Positions 1 to 8,864 of a stretch of 64,000 nucleotides of DNA are shown one piece after another; the first letter of the stretch is position 1; each line of letters begins with the position of its first letter. The notes beneath the pieces are model-generated. The model saw only the letters and a list, made by a program, of their open reading frames with translations, ran no database searches and was not told the DNA's origin. The stretch comes from JBBQXK01 sp038209775 (GTDB lineage: Bacteria > Pseudomonadota > Alphaproteobacteria > Rhodobacterales > Rhodobacteraceae). Both the position numbers and the translations under genes were made by a program. The DNA lies in assembly GCA_038209775.1 (NCBI GenBank), contig JBBQXK010000019.1, positions 1-64,000 of the forward strand. Reading direction: 5' to 3'.

Positions 1-205
1 GGCGGGAACCGCAGCAGCCGTGGAGGCGTGAGTTTCCCGAGAGCCTGAGTTTATCAGGTGGTCGCCAGATACCTGGACCAGGATCCAGGCAGAGCCAGCT
101 CCCTCGGAGATGCTTATCGGCCACTGGAAAATGGCCCCACACGCGCAGAGCAGAACCCGCCAGCCCTGAAGATAGGGCGTTGTGGGTTCAGGTACAAGCG
201 GTTGC
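1..205 (+). ncRNA. Possible 3' part of a structured RNA (unidentified)
   Basis: No convincing protein is encoded here, but the stretch is dense in inverted repeats and ends directly in an intrinsic terminator, as an RNA gene would. Stems seen: CGGGAA 3-8 with TTCCCG 34-39; CCTGA 44-48 with TCAGG 54-58; CCTGGA 72-77 with TCCAGG 84-89; and GAACCCGC 153-160 with GTGGGTTC 182-189, which encloses CCCT/AGGG. The 5' end lies outside the window. A coding piece of the two-part alphaproteobacterial tmRNA is one idea, because smpB is often near mmcB in this class, but I could not find tag codons or the conserved ends. The motifs of RNase P RNA and 4.5S RNA are also absent. Alternatively this is untranslated or upstream coding sequence. 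Confidence 0.25.
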
Positions 206-209
206 TCGA

Positions 210-240
210 CCCCGCGCGTTGCGGGGGGCTTGTGTTTTGT
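210..240 (+). terminator. Intrinsic terminator
   Basis: A six-base GC stem (CCCCGC 210-215, GCGGGG 221-226) with a GCGTT loop is followed by a T-rich tail (CTTGTGTTTTG). It ends whatever is transcribed from the left edge, 25 bp before the mmcB start. Confidence 0.7.
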
Positions 241-264
241 TCACCTTTGGTTCATCTTTTACGC

Positions 265-738
265 ATGATGTCCCCGCCCGATCCCCAAGTGATGACACCG
301 CCAGCCCTTCCCGGACAGCGTCTGGCGCGGGGGGTTGCGCGGCACCTTGCGTCGCATGGCTATGCCTGCGTCGAAGAGATGGTGCTGGCCACGGGTCTGC
401 GGGTGGACGTGATGGCGTTGGGGCCGAAGGGTGAGTTGTGGGTGGTCGAGTGCAAGTCGGGCCGCGCGGATTTCCGCAGTGACCGCAAGTGGCAGGGGTA
501 TCTCGAGTTCTGCGACAGGTTCTTCTGGGCTGTCGATGCCGATTTCCCGACGGACCTTCTGCCCGAGGGGACCGGCCTGATGCTGGCCGATGGTTATGAC
601 GCCGAGATTTTGCGGATGGGGCCCGAGACGCCGCTTGCGGGCGCGCGGCGGAAAGCGATGCTGGTGCGTTTTGCCCGCCATGCGGCGGGGCGGCTGATGG
701 GCGCGCGCGATCCGGCGTTCAGCGCCGCGTGGGTTTGA
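265..738 (+). CDS. mmcB: MmcB family DNA repair protein
   Basis: This is a 157-residue protein of the MmcB (formerly DUF1052) family, a PD-(D/E)XK nuclease-like group. In Caulobacter it is a DNA-damage-inducible repair factor linked to mutagenic repair. The nuclease-like core is visible as RVDVMA (acidic residue), then WVVECKSG (the E-x-K pair), then a basic DFRSDRKW stretch. The ATG at 265 (or the next codon at 268) is preferred over an upstream GTG at 58, because the 58-264 segment overlaps a terminator and reads as non-coding. Its 3' end overlaps the convergent gene at 719-949 by 20 bp. The family assignment is solid; the repair role is transferred from Caulobacter. Confidence 0.85.
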   Translation: MMSPPDPQVMTPPALPGQRLARGVARHLASHGYACVEEMVLATGLRVDVMALGPKGELWVVECKSGRADFRSDRKWQGYLEFCDRFFWAVDADFPTDLLPEGTGLMLADGYDAEILRMGPETPLAGARRKAMLVRFARHAAGRLMGARDPAFSAAWV

Positions 739-949
739 CCGGGGATTTTGCGGGCGACTTCGCTGCCATCGCGCGGGCGGCCTTGGCCGCTGTCAGCAGT
801 TCCTCGGCGATCTCTTCCGCCTCTTCCGGTTCAAAATCCAGGGGCAGGTCAAGGCCGTTGTCCGCCTCGACATAGATCCGCACCATGCCCTGGCTGGTCG
901 GCCCGATCTGCAGGTTCGCCGCGACGTCGCTTTGCTTGTCGATGCCCAT
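719..949 (-). CDS. Small conserved protein (DUF6324-like)
   Basis: A 76-residue soluble protein with an N-terminal beta-rich part (IGPTSQGMVRIYVEADNG), an acidic centre (FEPEEAEEIAEEL) and a lysine/proline-rich tail (KSPAKSPVKPTRR). It resembles short conserved proteins of Rhodobacteraceae annotated DUF6324, function unknown. The tail looks disordered and could bind nucleic acid, but this is only inference from charge. The gene runs convergently into mmcB with a 20-bp overlap. There is no signal peptide or membrane segment. Confidence 0.6.
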   Translation of the reverse strand: MGIDKQSDVAANLQIGPTSQGMVRIYVEADNGLDLPLDFEPEEAEEIAEELLTAAKAARAMAAKSPAKSPVKPTRR

Positions 950-1208
950 GATGCCTCCGGTTTCGCTGTTGTCGGGGTAGCGTTACAGGGGGGCGGGGTG
1001 CAAGCGGGAATTGCTTGACGATATCGGGCATTCCCGGTTTTCCCTGCGGCCCGGACCGGCATATAGCGGTAGTGACGGCGTTGATCCGGGTACAGCAGTT
1101 GATGACCGGGCCTGCGATGCCGGTGGACCTGTCCCCGCTTGGCCCATGGGACGCAGGCTTGGTCATCACGCGGCATGCCGGGCCTTGTGCCGATGACATC
1201 GGCTGTGA

Positions 1209-1364
1209 TCCCTGTTGCGAGGTGCCGGTGGCGCGCGTTGTTGCGGATTTCCTGGGCGCGCACGCCGGTTTTATGCGCGCAACGGCTTTGCCCTGACCCA
1301 TGCGCACCCCACGCGCAGCTTTGGTCAGGACGTGGTGGCACAGGTCTGGCAACGCGCGCTCTGA
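1209..1364 (+). pseudogene. 3' remnant of a GNAT acetyltransferase gene
   Basis: In one frame between a stop at 1206 and a stop at 1362 the translation ends like the last strand and tail of GNAT N-acetyltransferases: a FYARNGFALTHAHPTRSFG stretch followed by QDVVAQVW. No acetyl-CoA binding loop (Q/RxxGxG/A) or N-terminal half is found upstream in any frame, so this is a decayed fragment. The rest of the gene-poor stretch 950-1405 holds no gene that I can support; a 93-codon open frame at 1015-1296 has no recognisable similarity. Confidence 0.45.
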
Positions 1365-1405
1365 TCTTGCAATGCGCGGGTGCGGGGGGTATGGACGCGT
1401 CAAGT

Positions 1406-1482
1406 GCCGACATAGCTCAGTTGGTTAGAGCGCTAGATTGTGGATCTAGAGGTCCCCCGTTCAAGCCGGGGTGTCGGTACCA
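1406..1482 (+). tRNA. tRNA-His (GTG)
   Basis: Full cloverleaf: acceptor GCCGACA pairs with TGTCGGT; D-arm GCTC...; anticodon stem CTAGA/TCTAG with loop TTGTGGA (anticodon GTG); T-arm CCCCG-TTCAAGC-CGGGG; encoded CCA at 1480-1482. Position -1 is T, not the near-universal G; position 73 is A; and the first pair is G1-U72. This combination is the known alphaproteobacterial tRNA-His, which is charged by a HisRS that does not need G-1. Confidence 0.95.
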
Positions 1483-1547
1483 TCCCCTTGATGCCACGAC
1501 CGGGACCGTTCACGGTCGTGGTCCCGTGATGCCCGCAAGGATGACCG

Positions 1548-3845
1548 ATGGCCAACGCCCTTATGCTGATGATCGCCCGCACCATCGCCGCTGAAATCGC
1601 GGCCACGCCCGCACAGGTGGCGGCTGCGGCGGCGCTGTTGGATGAAGGGGCGACGGTGCCCTTTGTCGCACGCTATCGCAAAGAGGCGACGGGGGGCTTG
1701 GATGACACCCAGTTGCGCAAACTGGCTGAGCGGCTGGTGTACCTGCGCGAGTTGGAGGGACGGCGGGCGGCGGTGAAGGCGTCGATTGCCGAGCAGGGCA
1801 AGATGACGCCGGCGCTGGAGGCGGGCCTTGCGGCGGCACTGACCAAGGCCGAGGTCGAGGACATCTATCTGCCCTACAAACCCAAGCGGCGCACCCGCGC
1901 GATGATCGCGCGGGAAAACGGGCTTGGGCCGCTGGCCGAGGCATTGCTGGCGAACCGGGGGGCTGATCCGGTGGCGCTGGCCGCGCCGTTCGTGACCGGG
2001 GCGGTGGTTGATGTGAAGGCGGCGCTGGAGGGCGCGCGGGACATTCTGGCCGAGGGGCTGTCCGAGGATGCGGGGCTGTTGGGCCGGTTGCGGGCGCATA
2101 TGAAATCGGTCGCGCGGCTGTCCGCACGGGTGGTGGCGGGGAAAGAGGCCGAGGGGGCGAAGTTTTCGGACTATTTCGCGCATGACGAACCATGGGCCAG
2201 TGCCCCCAGCCACCGCGTGCTGGCGATGCTGCGGGGGCAGAACGAGGGGGTTCTGACGGTCGATCTGGCGGTGGACGCCGATGCGCCCAAGGGCGACAGC
2301 CCGGCGGAGCGGATGTGTGCGGCGGCGCTGTCGGCCACCGCGCGGGATGTCTGGCTGCGCGAGGCCGCTGCATGGGCCTGGCGGGTCAAGCTGCGCACGT
2401 CGCTGACGCTGGATTTGATGGCCGAGGCGCGCGAGCGGGCGGATGCCGAGGCGATCCGGGTGTTTGCGCGGAATTTGAAGGACTTGCTTCTGGCGGCGCC
2501 GGCCGGCGGACGGGCCACGATGGGGCTTGATCCGGGCATCCGTACCGGCGTCAAGGCGGCGGTGGTCGATGCGACGGGCAAGGTGCTGGCGACCGAGACG
2601 GTCTATCCGTTCCAGCCGAAGAACGATCTGCGGGGGGCACAGGCGGCATTGGCGGCGCTGATCGTGCGGCACGGGGTGCGGCTGATCGCCATCGGCAATG
2701 GCACGGCCAGCCGCGAGACCGAGCGGATGGTGGCGGATATTCTGGCGTTGTTGCCGGGGGAGAAGCCCCTGAAAGTGATCGTGTCCGAGGCGGGGGCGTC
2801 GGTTTACTCCGCGTCGGAACTGGCGGCGCGCGAGTTTCCGGGGATGGACGTGTCGCTGCGCGGCGCTGTTTCCATTGCGCGGCGGTTGCAGGACCCGCTG
2901 GCGGAACTGGTGAAGATTGAACCGAAAGCCATCGGCGTCGGCCAGTACCAGCATGACGTGGACCAGCACCGCTTGGGGCGCTCGCTGGAGGCGGTCGTTG
3001 AGGACGCGGTGAATGCGGTGGGGGTCGATCTGAACACCGCATCGGCCCCCCTTCTGGCGCGGGTGTAGGGGGTGGGGCCGGGGCTGGCCGAGGCCATTGT
3101 GGCGCACCGCGATGCGAACGGGCCATTCGTATCACGCCGGGATTTGCTGAAGGTGGCACGTCTGGGGCCGAAGGCGTTCGAACAGGCGGCGGGGTTTTTG
3201 CGGGTGACGGGCGGCAAGGAACCGCTGGATGCGTCATCGGTTCACCCCGAAGCCTATGATCTGGCGCGCCGGATCGTCGCGGCTTGCGGGCGCGATATCC
3301 GCGGTCTGATGGCCGATCCGTCGGTGCTGAAGGGCGTCGAGCCGCGCGATTTCGTGGATGCAAGGTTCGGGTTGCCGACGGTCAAGGACATCCTTTTGGA
3401 ACTGGAAAAGCCGGGGCGCGACCCCCGGCCTTCGTTCAGGACAGCGACGTTTGCGGATGGGGTCAATGACCTGAAGGACCTGGTGCCGGGGATGGTGCTG
3501 GAGGGGACGGTAACGAACGTGGCGGCATTCGGCGCATTCGTCGATATCGGCGTGCATCAGGACGGGCTGGTGCATGTCAGCCAGTTATCCGACAGTTTTG
3601 TGAAAGACCCGCATGCGGTGGTCAAGGCCGGGGATGTCGTCAAGGTGCGGGTGGTCGAGGTGGATGTGGCAAGGAAGCGCATTGGCCTCACGATGAAATC
3701 CGACAGTGCGGGGGCGCGCGAGGCGGTGCGCGAACGCGGGGCACCGCCGCCGAAGGTGCCGACGCGGGGTCCGACCTCTGCCGGGCCTGTCGCGGGTGGC
3801 AATGCCTTTGCCGATGCGCTGAAGGGCAAGTTCAACCGGACCTGA
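1548..3845 (+). pseudogene. tex: Tex transcription accessory protein, interrupted by an in-frame TAG
   Basis: Tex is a cytoplasmic RNA-binding protein of roughly 770 residues with a YqgF-like core, helix-hairpin-helix repeats and a C-terminal S1 domain. All parts are present in one frame: N-terminal helical part (EGATVPFVARYRKEATGG), YqgF region (GLDPGIRTGVKAAVVD), HhH region (GVGPGLAEAIVAHRDANGPF) and S1 domain (GMVLEGTVTNVAAFGAFVDIG). A TAG at 3066-3068 sits between ARV and GVGPGLAEA, where relatives usually have a serine; TCG to TAG is one base. As read, it makes a 506-residue product without HhH and S1; a downstream GTG at 3072 could start a 257-residue HhH-S1 piece. It may be a real nonsense mutation, or a sequencing error, since everything else is intact. 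Confidence 0.85.
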
Positions 3846-4012
3846 CAAGCGGTGGCATTGACCCCAGGGATGTCCGCCCGGGGACGGGCGCGACCCTTTG
3901 GGCGCGGACCCCCGGCCTGGTCCCGGACAGCGATCCCCCTAGCGAGGTGCCTCAGCGCAGCGCGGTCATGGCATAAGCCTTGCTTGCTGTAGCCTGGAGC
4001 CGCGATGAACCA

Positions 4013-4396
4013 TTACCACGAATTCACCCCGATCTTGCGCTTGCCGTTGTAGACATCAACCGAACGATCCGAGGTGGGCACCCAAGTTTCGCAAACTTCC
4101 TGCCCTTCATCCAGGTCTTTCCAGACCCGACAGAACTTGTCACCTTCAATTGTCCAAGTACCCACTATCGAGATCTTGTTGCCCGCGTCGGTGACCGCGC
4201 TCCCTTTGCCGTTGCCGTTCGCAGACAATTTCAGCGTTCCCTCATAGCCTTGGCCAGCCCCTCCAAGCTTCAAGGTGATGCCCTTGCCGGTCAAGTCAGT
4301 CAACTGGGCGCCAGTCAGGCCTTTCTGCGCAAGCGCGCCGGACGGCGCACCAAGAAGCAAAACGATACTTGCAGCCTTGAACAGTGATTTGATCAT
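4013..4396 (-). CDS. Small exported protein of unknown function
   Basis: A 127-residue protein that begins with a clear signal peptide (MIKSLFKAASIVLLLGAPSGALA, predicted cleavage after ALA). The mature part is about 104 residues, beta-rich, with two cysteines (KFCRVW and QEVCETW) placed so that they could form a disulfide, and a glycine-rich centre. The layout resembles small periplasmic beta proteins such as the DUF995 group, but I do not recognise the family with certainty. The local base composition is less GC-rich than the neighbours, which may indicate later acquisition. It is flanked by non-coding DNA on both sides (about 165 bp from tex, about 105 bp from tldD). Confidence 0.65.
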   Translation of the reverse strand: MIKSLFKAASIVLLLGAPSGALAQKGLTGAQLTDLTGKGITLKLGGAGQGYEGTLKLSANGNGKGSAVTDAGNKISIVGTWTIEGDKFCRVWKDLDEGQEVCETWVPTSDRSVDVYNGKRKIGVNSW

Positions 4397-4502
4397 GAAT
4401 GGTTCCGTTTTTGTGCTCGCCGAATTCAGATAGGGATATGAAACCTGCGTACGGCGCCCGTCAAGTATTCGAGTTCCGGTTGTATGCTGCGAAGATAAGC
4501 CG

Positions 4503-5924
4503 TCACGCCGCCGAGCCGCCCACCGTCAGCCCGCCGATCAGCAGCGTCGGTTGCCCCACCCCCACCGGCACCCATTGCCCGCCCTTGCCGCAATTGCCGA
4601 TGCCTGGGTCAAGTGCGAGATCGTTGCCAATGGCGCGGATCTGTTTCAGCGCGGTGGCCCCGTCGCCGATCAGCGTGGCCCCCCGGACGGGTGCGCCGAT
4701 CACGCCGTTCCTGACGCGGTAGGCCTCGGTGCAACTGAACACGAACTTGCCGTTGGTGATGTCGACCTGTCCGCCGCCGAACCCCACGGCATAGATGCCG
4801 TCCTTGAGGCTGGCCACGATGCCGTCAGGCTGGTCGGTTCCGGCAAGCATGTAGGTATTGGTCATCCGCGGCATCGGGATATGCGCGAAACTTTCGCGCC
4901 GGCCGTTGCCGGTGGGGGCCACGCCCATCAACCGCGCGTTCTGGCGGTCTTGCATGTAGCTGACCAGAACGCCGTCCTCGATCAGGACGTTGCGGGCAGA
5001 AGGCGTGCCCTCGTCATCGACCGACAGCGATCCGCGCCGGTCGGGGATGGTGCCATCGTCCAGCACCGTGACCCCCCGCGCCGCGATCTGTTTGCCCATC
5101 AGGCCCGCGAAGGCCGAGGTTTCCTTGCGGTTGAAGTCGCCCTCAAGCCCGTGGCCGATAGCCTCGTGCAACAATATCCCCGGCCAGCCGGGGCCAAGGA
5201 CCACGTCCATCATCCCCGCAGGCGCAGGTTCGGCGCGCAGGTTCACCAGCGCAATCCGCAGCGCCTCGCGCGCAGTGGCCTGCCAGTTGGCGGGGTCCAT
5301 CAGGCGGGCCAGACCATGCCGACCGCCGCCGCCGTGGTTGCCGGATTCGCGCCGTCCGCCCTCTTCCACGATGCACGAGATGCCAAGCCGGGCCATCGGG
5401 CGGATGTCGGTCAGGCGCGCGCCATCGGGGCGCAGGATTTCAACCTCTTGATAGCTGGCCGAGATATTCGCCGACACCTGCACGATGCGCGGGTCCTGTG
5501 CGCGCAGCCAGGCGTCGATTTCGCGCAAGGTGTCGATCTTGGCGGCAAAGGTCGCCTCCAGCATCGGGTCGGCGTCGCTGTAAAGACGCGCGTTGGTGCC
5601 CTTGGGGGCCGGTGCCATCACGCCGCCGCCGTCGCCCACCGCCAGCCGCGCGGTGGCGGCAGCGCGGGTCAGGGCGCGTTCGCTGATCTCGGTCGAATGG
5701 GCATAGCCCGCAACTTCGCCCCGCACTGCGCGCAGGCCGAACCCTTCGGAGGCGTCATAGCTGGCCTGTTTCACCCGCCCGTCGTCCAGCACCAGCCCCT
5801 CGGACCGCCGCCGTTCCAGAAACAGCTCGCCGTCATCGGCGCCCGCCGTGGCCGTCTGCAGCACCTTCAGGGCGGCGGCTTCGTCCAGATGCGTCTCGAA
5901 AGGGCGGAAAGGGGCCTCGGACAT
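4503..5924 (-). CDS. tldD: TldD metalloprotease
   Basis: At 473 residues this is the usual TldD length. TldD and its partner TldE/PmbA form a heterodimeric zinc protease that degrades unfolded or modified peptides (microcin B17 maturation, CcdA turnover in E. coli). The zinc motif HEAIGHGLEGD (HExxxH) is present near residue 256, with the conserved glycine-rich C-terminal half (VGFGGGQVDITNG, GDG, GNCGKGGQ). No tldE-like gene is in the window, so the partner must lie elsewhere. It is transcribed away from the divergent ctaC operon; the 176-bp gap between them must hold both promoters. The assignment is firm; natural substrates are unknown. Confidence 0.95.
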   Translation of the reverse strand: MSEAPFRPFETHLDEAAALKVLQTATAGADDGELFLERRRSEGLVLDDGRVKQASYDASEGFGLRAVRGEVAGYAHSTEISERALTRAAATARLAVGDGGGVMAPAPKGTNARLYSDADPMLEATFAAKIDTLREIDAWLRAQDPRIVQVSANISASYQEVEILRPDGARLTDIRPMARLGISCIVEEGGRRESGNHGGGGRHGLARLMDPANWQATAREALRIALVNLRAEPAPAGMMDVVLGPGWPGILLHEAIGHGLEGDFNRKETSAFAGLMGKQIAARGVTVLDDGTIPDRRGSLSVDDEGTPSARNVLIEDGVLVSYMQDRQNARLMGVAPTGNGRRESFAHIPMPRMTNTYMLAGTDQPDGIVASLKDGIYAVGFGGGQVDITNGKFVFSCTEAYRVRNGVIGAPVRGATLIGDGATALKQIRAIGNDLALDPGIGNCGKGGQWVPVGVGQPTLLIGGLTVGGSAA

Positions 5925-6100
5925 GGGGGCAGATCCTTGAAACAGGGCTGGGCGTCTTATTGCCGCAACCGGAACACTTGTCCGGATGACGCTAATATGG
6001 TTTTACGTCTGGGAGAAACAACGGGATTCTGGGTGACCACACCCGGATGTGCCCGGCACGGGGCCAAGTGGTGGCCGTGACCAAGCAACGGGAACCGAAC

Positions 6101-7066
6101 ATGCGCTTGACCAGCCACCCCCTTATCGCCCCTGCCCTGGCCACCGTGGCGGGTCTGGCCGCTGCCGGTGCGGCACTGGCGCAGGATCTGCCCGTCGTGG
6201 GCAGGCCCATCGATGGCGGCATGGGCTTCCAGCCTGCCGCGACCAAGATCGCGGTCGACGTGCAATGGCTGGATCACATGCTGTTGATCATCATCACCGG
6301 CATCACGGTGTTCGTGACGGCACTGCTGATCTGGGTCGTCATCCGTTACAACCACAAGCGCAATCCGACGCCCGCGACCTTTACCCACAACTCGCCGCTG
6401 GAAGTGGCATGGACGGTCATCCCGATCCTGATCCTGCTGTTCATCGGCGCCTTCTCGCTGCCGGTCCTGTTCGAGGAGCAGGAGATCCCGACGGCCGAGG
6501 TCACCATCAAGGCCACCGGACACCAATGGTACTGGGGCTATGAATATGTTGACGAGGGCGTGTCGTTCGACAGCTTCCTGGTCGACGGCTCGACCAAGGT
6601 TGATGCTCTGGGGGCGGACCAGCCGATGGGCACACCCGAGGTCTTGGACGACATCGCGGTGATGAAGCTTGAGGCGCTGGGCTATACCCGCGAGGACTTC
6701 CTCTTGGCGACCGATACCGCTGTGGTCATTCCGGTGGGCAAGAACGTGGTGGTGCAGGTGACCGGGGCGGACGTGATCCATGCCTGGGCTGTGCCCGCGT
6801 TCGGGGTCATGCATTCGGCGGTGCCGGGGCGACTGGGGTCGCTGTGGTTCAATGCGGAGCGGGAAGGGGTGTATTACGGCCAGTGCACCGCGCTGTGCGG
6901 CAAGAGCCACGCCTACATGCCGATCACCGTCAAGGTGGTGTCCGAGGCGGCCTATGCCAAATGGCTGGTCGCGGCCAAGGCCGGGAACGTGCAACTGACC
7001 CGCGAAATGCTGACGGCCGATGCCGGAACCGCTGCGGCGTCGGTCACCGTGGCCGCCAACGACTGA
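6101..7066 (+). CDS. ctaC: Cytochrome c oxidase subunit II
   Basis: Subunit II of the aa3-type cytochrome c oxidase carries the binuclear CuA centre that accepts electrons from cytochrome c. The 321-residue protein has a signal peptide (MRLTSHPLIAPALATVAGL...ALAQ), two membrane helices, and a periplasmic cupredoxin domain with an aromatic patch (GHQWYWGYEY). The CuA ligands are HAWAVPAFG, then the cysteine/histidine cluster C-T-A-L-C-G-K-S-H and the methionine after it. The ATG at 6101 starts the signal peptide; upstream in-frame codons are ignored. It heads the operon ctaC-ctaB-coxF-ctaG-ctaE. The catalytic subunit I gene (ctaD) is not in the window, as is usual in Rhodobacteraceae. Confidence 0.95.
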   Translation: MRLTSHPLIAPALATVAGLAAAGAALAQDLPVVGRPIDGGMGFQPAATKIAVDVQWLDHMLLIIITGITVFVTALLIWVVIRYNHKRNPTPATFTHNSPLEVAWTVIPILILLFIGAFSLPVLFEEQEIPTAEVTIKATGHQWYWGYEYVDEGVSFDSFLVDGSTKVDALGADQPMGTPEVLDDIAVMKLEALGYTREDFLLATDTAVVIPVGKNVVVQVTGADVIHAWAVPAFGVMHSAVPGRLGSLWFNAEREGVYYGQCTALCGKSHAYMPITVKVVSEAAYAKWLVAAKAGNVQLTREMLTADAGTAAASVTVAAND

Positions 7067-7133
7067 TCGCGCTGGCCTGAGACGGCCCCGCTTCGGGACC
7101 GTCCGCCACGGCCTCCGACCCAAGGAATGCGAT

Positions 7134-8079
7134 GTGACTGATCTGCGAGCGAACGATCTGGGTGAACCGGTGGCGGGCGAGGCCCGTTTTGGTGACTATG
7201 TCGCGCTGATGAAGCCGCGTGTGATGTCGCTGGTGGTGTTCACGGCACTGGTCGGTCTCTTGGTGGCGCCGGTAGGTTTGCATCCGGTCGAGGGGTTTGC
7301 GGCGATCCTGTTCATCGCACTGGGGGCAGGTGCCTCGGGGGCGTTGAACATGTGGTATGATGCCGACATCGACGCGGTGATGAAGCGCACGCGCAACCGG
7401 CCGCTGCCGGGGGGGCGTGTGGCCCCGGGCGAGGCGCTGGGGATCGGCCTTGCGCTGTCGGGCATTTCCATCGTGATGCTGGGGCTTGCGACCAACTTTG
7501 CCGCCGCCGGGCTGCTGGCCTTCACGATTTTCTTCTACGCCGTGGTCTATTCGGTGTGGCTGAAACGCTCGACCCCCCAGAACATCGTGATCGGCGGTGC
7601 GGCGGGGGACCTTTCCGCCGCTGATCGGCTGGGTCTGTGTGACGGGGTCAGTCAGTGTCGAGGCTTGTCTGATGTTCGCGCTGATCTTCATGTGGACGCC
7701 GCCGCATTTCTGGGCCTTGGCGCTGTTCATGAAGGAAGATTACCACACCGCCGGCGTGCCGATGCTGACCGTCACCCACGGGCGCAAGTCGACGCGGGCG
7801 CATATTCTGGCCTATACGGTGCTGTTGTTGCCGGTGTCGGTGTGGTCGGCCCTGTCGGGGATCGGCGGGCCGTTCACGCTGGCCGTGTCGCTGGCGCTGA
7901 ACGCGGTGTTCCTGCTGGGGGCATGGCGCATCTGGCAGCGGGACGAAGCGATGGCCGAGGCTGATGGCTATGCCACCGAGAAAAAGGTGTTCCGCTTTTC
8001 GCTGTGGTATCTTTTCGCGCATTTCGGGGCCTTCCTGGTGGAAGCGGTCCTGAAGGGCGCCGGTTTTGGGGGTTGGTAG
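7134..8079 (+). pseudogene. ctaB: Protoheme IX farnesyltransferase (heme O synthase), frameshifted
   Basis: CtaB is a polytopic UbiA-family prenyltransferase that adds the farnesyl tail to heme b, making heme O for heme A. The reading frame from GTG 7134 (AAGGA ribosome site 8 bp upstream) carries the first aspartate motif NMWYDADIDAVMKRT. After NIVIGGAAG it slips into another frame near 7603-7612. The second frame continues with the expected FPPLIGWVCVTG, the MWTPPHFWALAL motif and the C-terminal helices, ending at 8079. The pieces join perfectly if one base is removed from the run GGCGGGGGACC. Because an aa3 operon without heme O synthase would be useless, a sequencing insertion is as likely as a real lesion. 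Confidence 0.9.
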
Positions 8080-8080
8080 G

Positions 8081-8275
8081 ATGGCTATCCGGGTCGAGCA
8101 TGAGGTTCACCACCGCCGCTTTGGCCGCAACCTGGGGGTTGGGCTGTTGCTGGCGGGGTTCGTGGGCGTGGTCTTTGCGCTGACCGTGGTCAAGGTCACG
8201 CGCGGCGATCCGATGCAGGCCTATGACCACGTGATCCGGCCCGAGTTGACGGTCGAGGGAGCGCCCAAGCCATGA
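8081..8275 (+). CDS. CoxF-like small membrane protein of the oxidase operon
   Basis: A 64-residue protein starting one base after the ctaB stop and overlapping ctaG by four bases. A basic, histidine-containing N-terminus (HEVHHRRFGRN) precedes a single membrane helix (LGVGLLLAGFVGVVFALTVV) and a short periplasmic tail. Small proteins of this size and place, between ctaB and ctaG, are typical of alphaproteobacterial aa3 operons and are annotated CoxF. Their exact job in oxidase assembly is not established. The identification rests mainly on synteny and topology. Confidence 0.75.
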   Translation: MAIRVEHEVHHRRFGRNLGVGLLLAGFVGVVFALTVVKVTRGDPMQAYDHVIRPELTVEGAPKP

Positions 8276-8841
8276 CGCCGCAATCAAGGACCGCGCTGCA
8301 ACTGGTGGCCGTCGCGGTGACGATGGCGTCGCTGTCGTTTGCCGCCGTGCCGTTCTATCGCTGGTTCTGTCAGGTCACGGGGTTCGCGGGCACCACATCT
8401 GTGGCAACTGAGGCACCGGGGCAAATCCTTGAACGCACCATGAAAATCCGCTTTGACGCCTCGCTTGAGGGTGGCATGCCCTGGACCTTCCGCCCGATGC
8501 AACGCGACATGACGGTGCGTGTGGGCGAGACCGGGCTGGCGTTCTATGAGGCGCACAACCCGACCGACCGGGTGGTCGCGGGAACTGCCGCGTTCAACGT
8601 GATGCCGGATGCGGCCGGCGGCTATTTCAGCAAGATCGCCTGTTTCTGCTTTACCGAACAGGTGCTGCAACCCGGCGAGACGGTGCAGATGCCGGTTACC
8701 TTCTTTGTCGATCCGTCGATGATGGACGATCCCGAAGGCAAGTTTGTGCGCGAGATCACACTCAGCTATACGTTCTACGAGACCGCGCTGCCCGAAGAGG
8801 CCGCCGCCCTGGCCGTGCCGAAATCCGGCGCGGTGAACTGA
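8272..8841 (+). CDS. ctaG: Cytochrome c oxidase assembly protein CtaG (Cox11)
   Basis: CtaG/Cox11 delivers copper to the CuB site of subunit I. The 189-residue protein has one N-terminal membrane anchor (TALQLVAVAVTMASLSFAAVPFY) and a periplasmic Ig-like domain. The copper-binding motif is seen as KIACFCFTEQ, with the diagnostic C-F-C-F, followed by the conserved PVTFFVDP. It overlaps coxF by four bases and precedes ctaE by 23 bp, so it is part of the oxidase operon. Length and motifs match the family. Confidence 0.95.
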   Translation: MTPQSRTALQLVAVAVTMASLSFAAVPFYRWFCQVTGFAGTTSVATEAPGQILERTMKIRFDASLEGGMPWTFRPMQRDMTVRVGETGLAFYEAHNPTDRVVAGTAAFNVMPDAAGGYFSKIACFCFTEQVLQPGETVQMPVTFFVDPSMMDDPEGKFVREITLSYTFYETALPEEAAALAVPKSGAVN

Positions 8842-8864
8842 CAAAACACGAGGGATACGTCACG

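Noticed and set aside
1..205. 4.5S (SRP) RNA, because GGGAACCGCAGCAGCC resembles the SRP apical loop
   Set aside because: The sequence after the loop does not fit the 3' strand of SRP RNA, and the expected GGAAGGAAGCAGC form is absent.
1015..1296. 93-codon open frame before tRNA-His
   Set aside because: No similarity to any family that I recognise; it is cut across by the GNAT remnant in another frame and has no ribosome site.
1461..3107. Minus-strand open frame of 548 codons opposite tex
   Set aside because: Composition (His, Arg, Gln, Pro) is typical of antisense frames in GC-rich genomes, and it overlaps the well-supported tex gene.
4399..4722. Small + strand open frame over the tldD 3' end
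   Set aside because: Overlaps tldD on the opposite strand and shows no family features.
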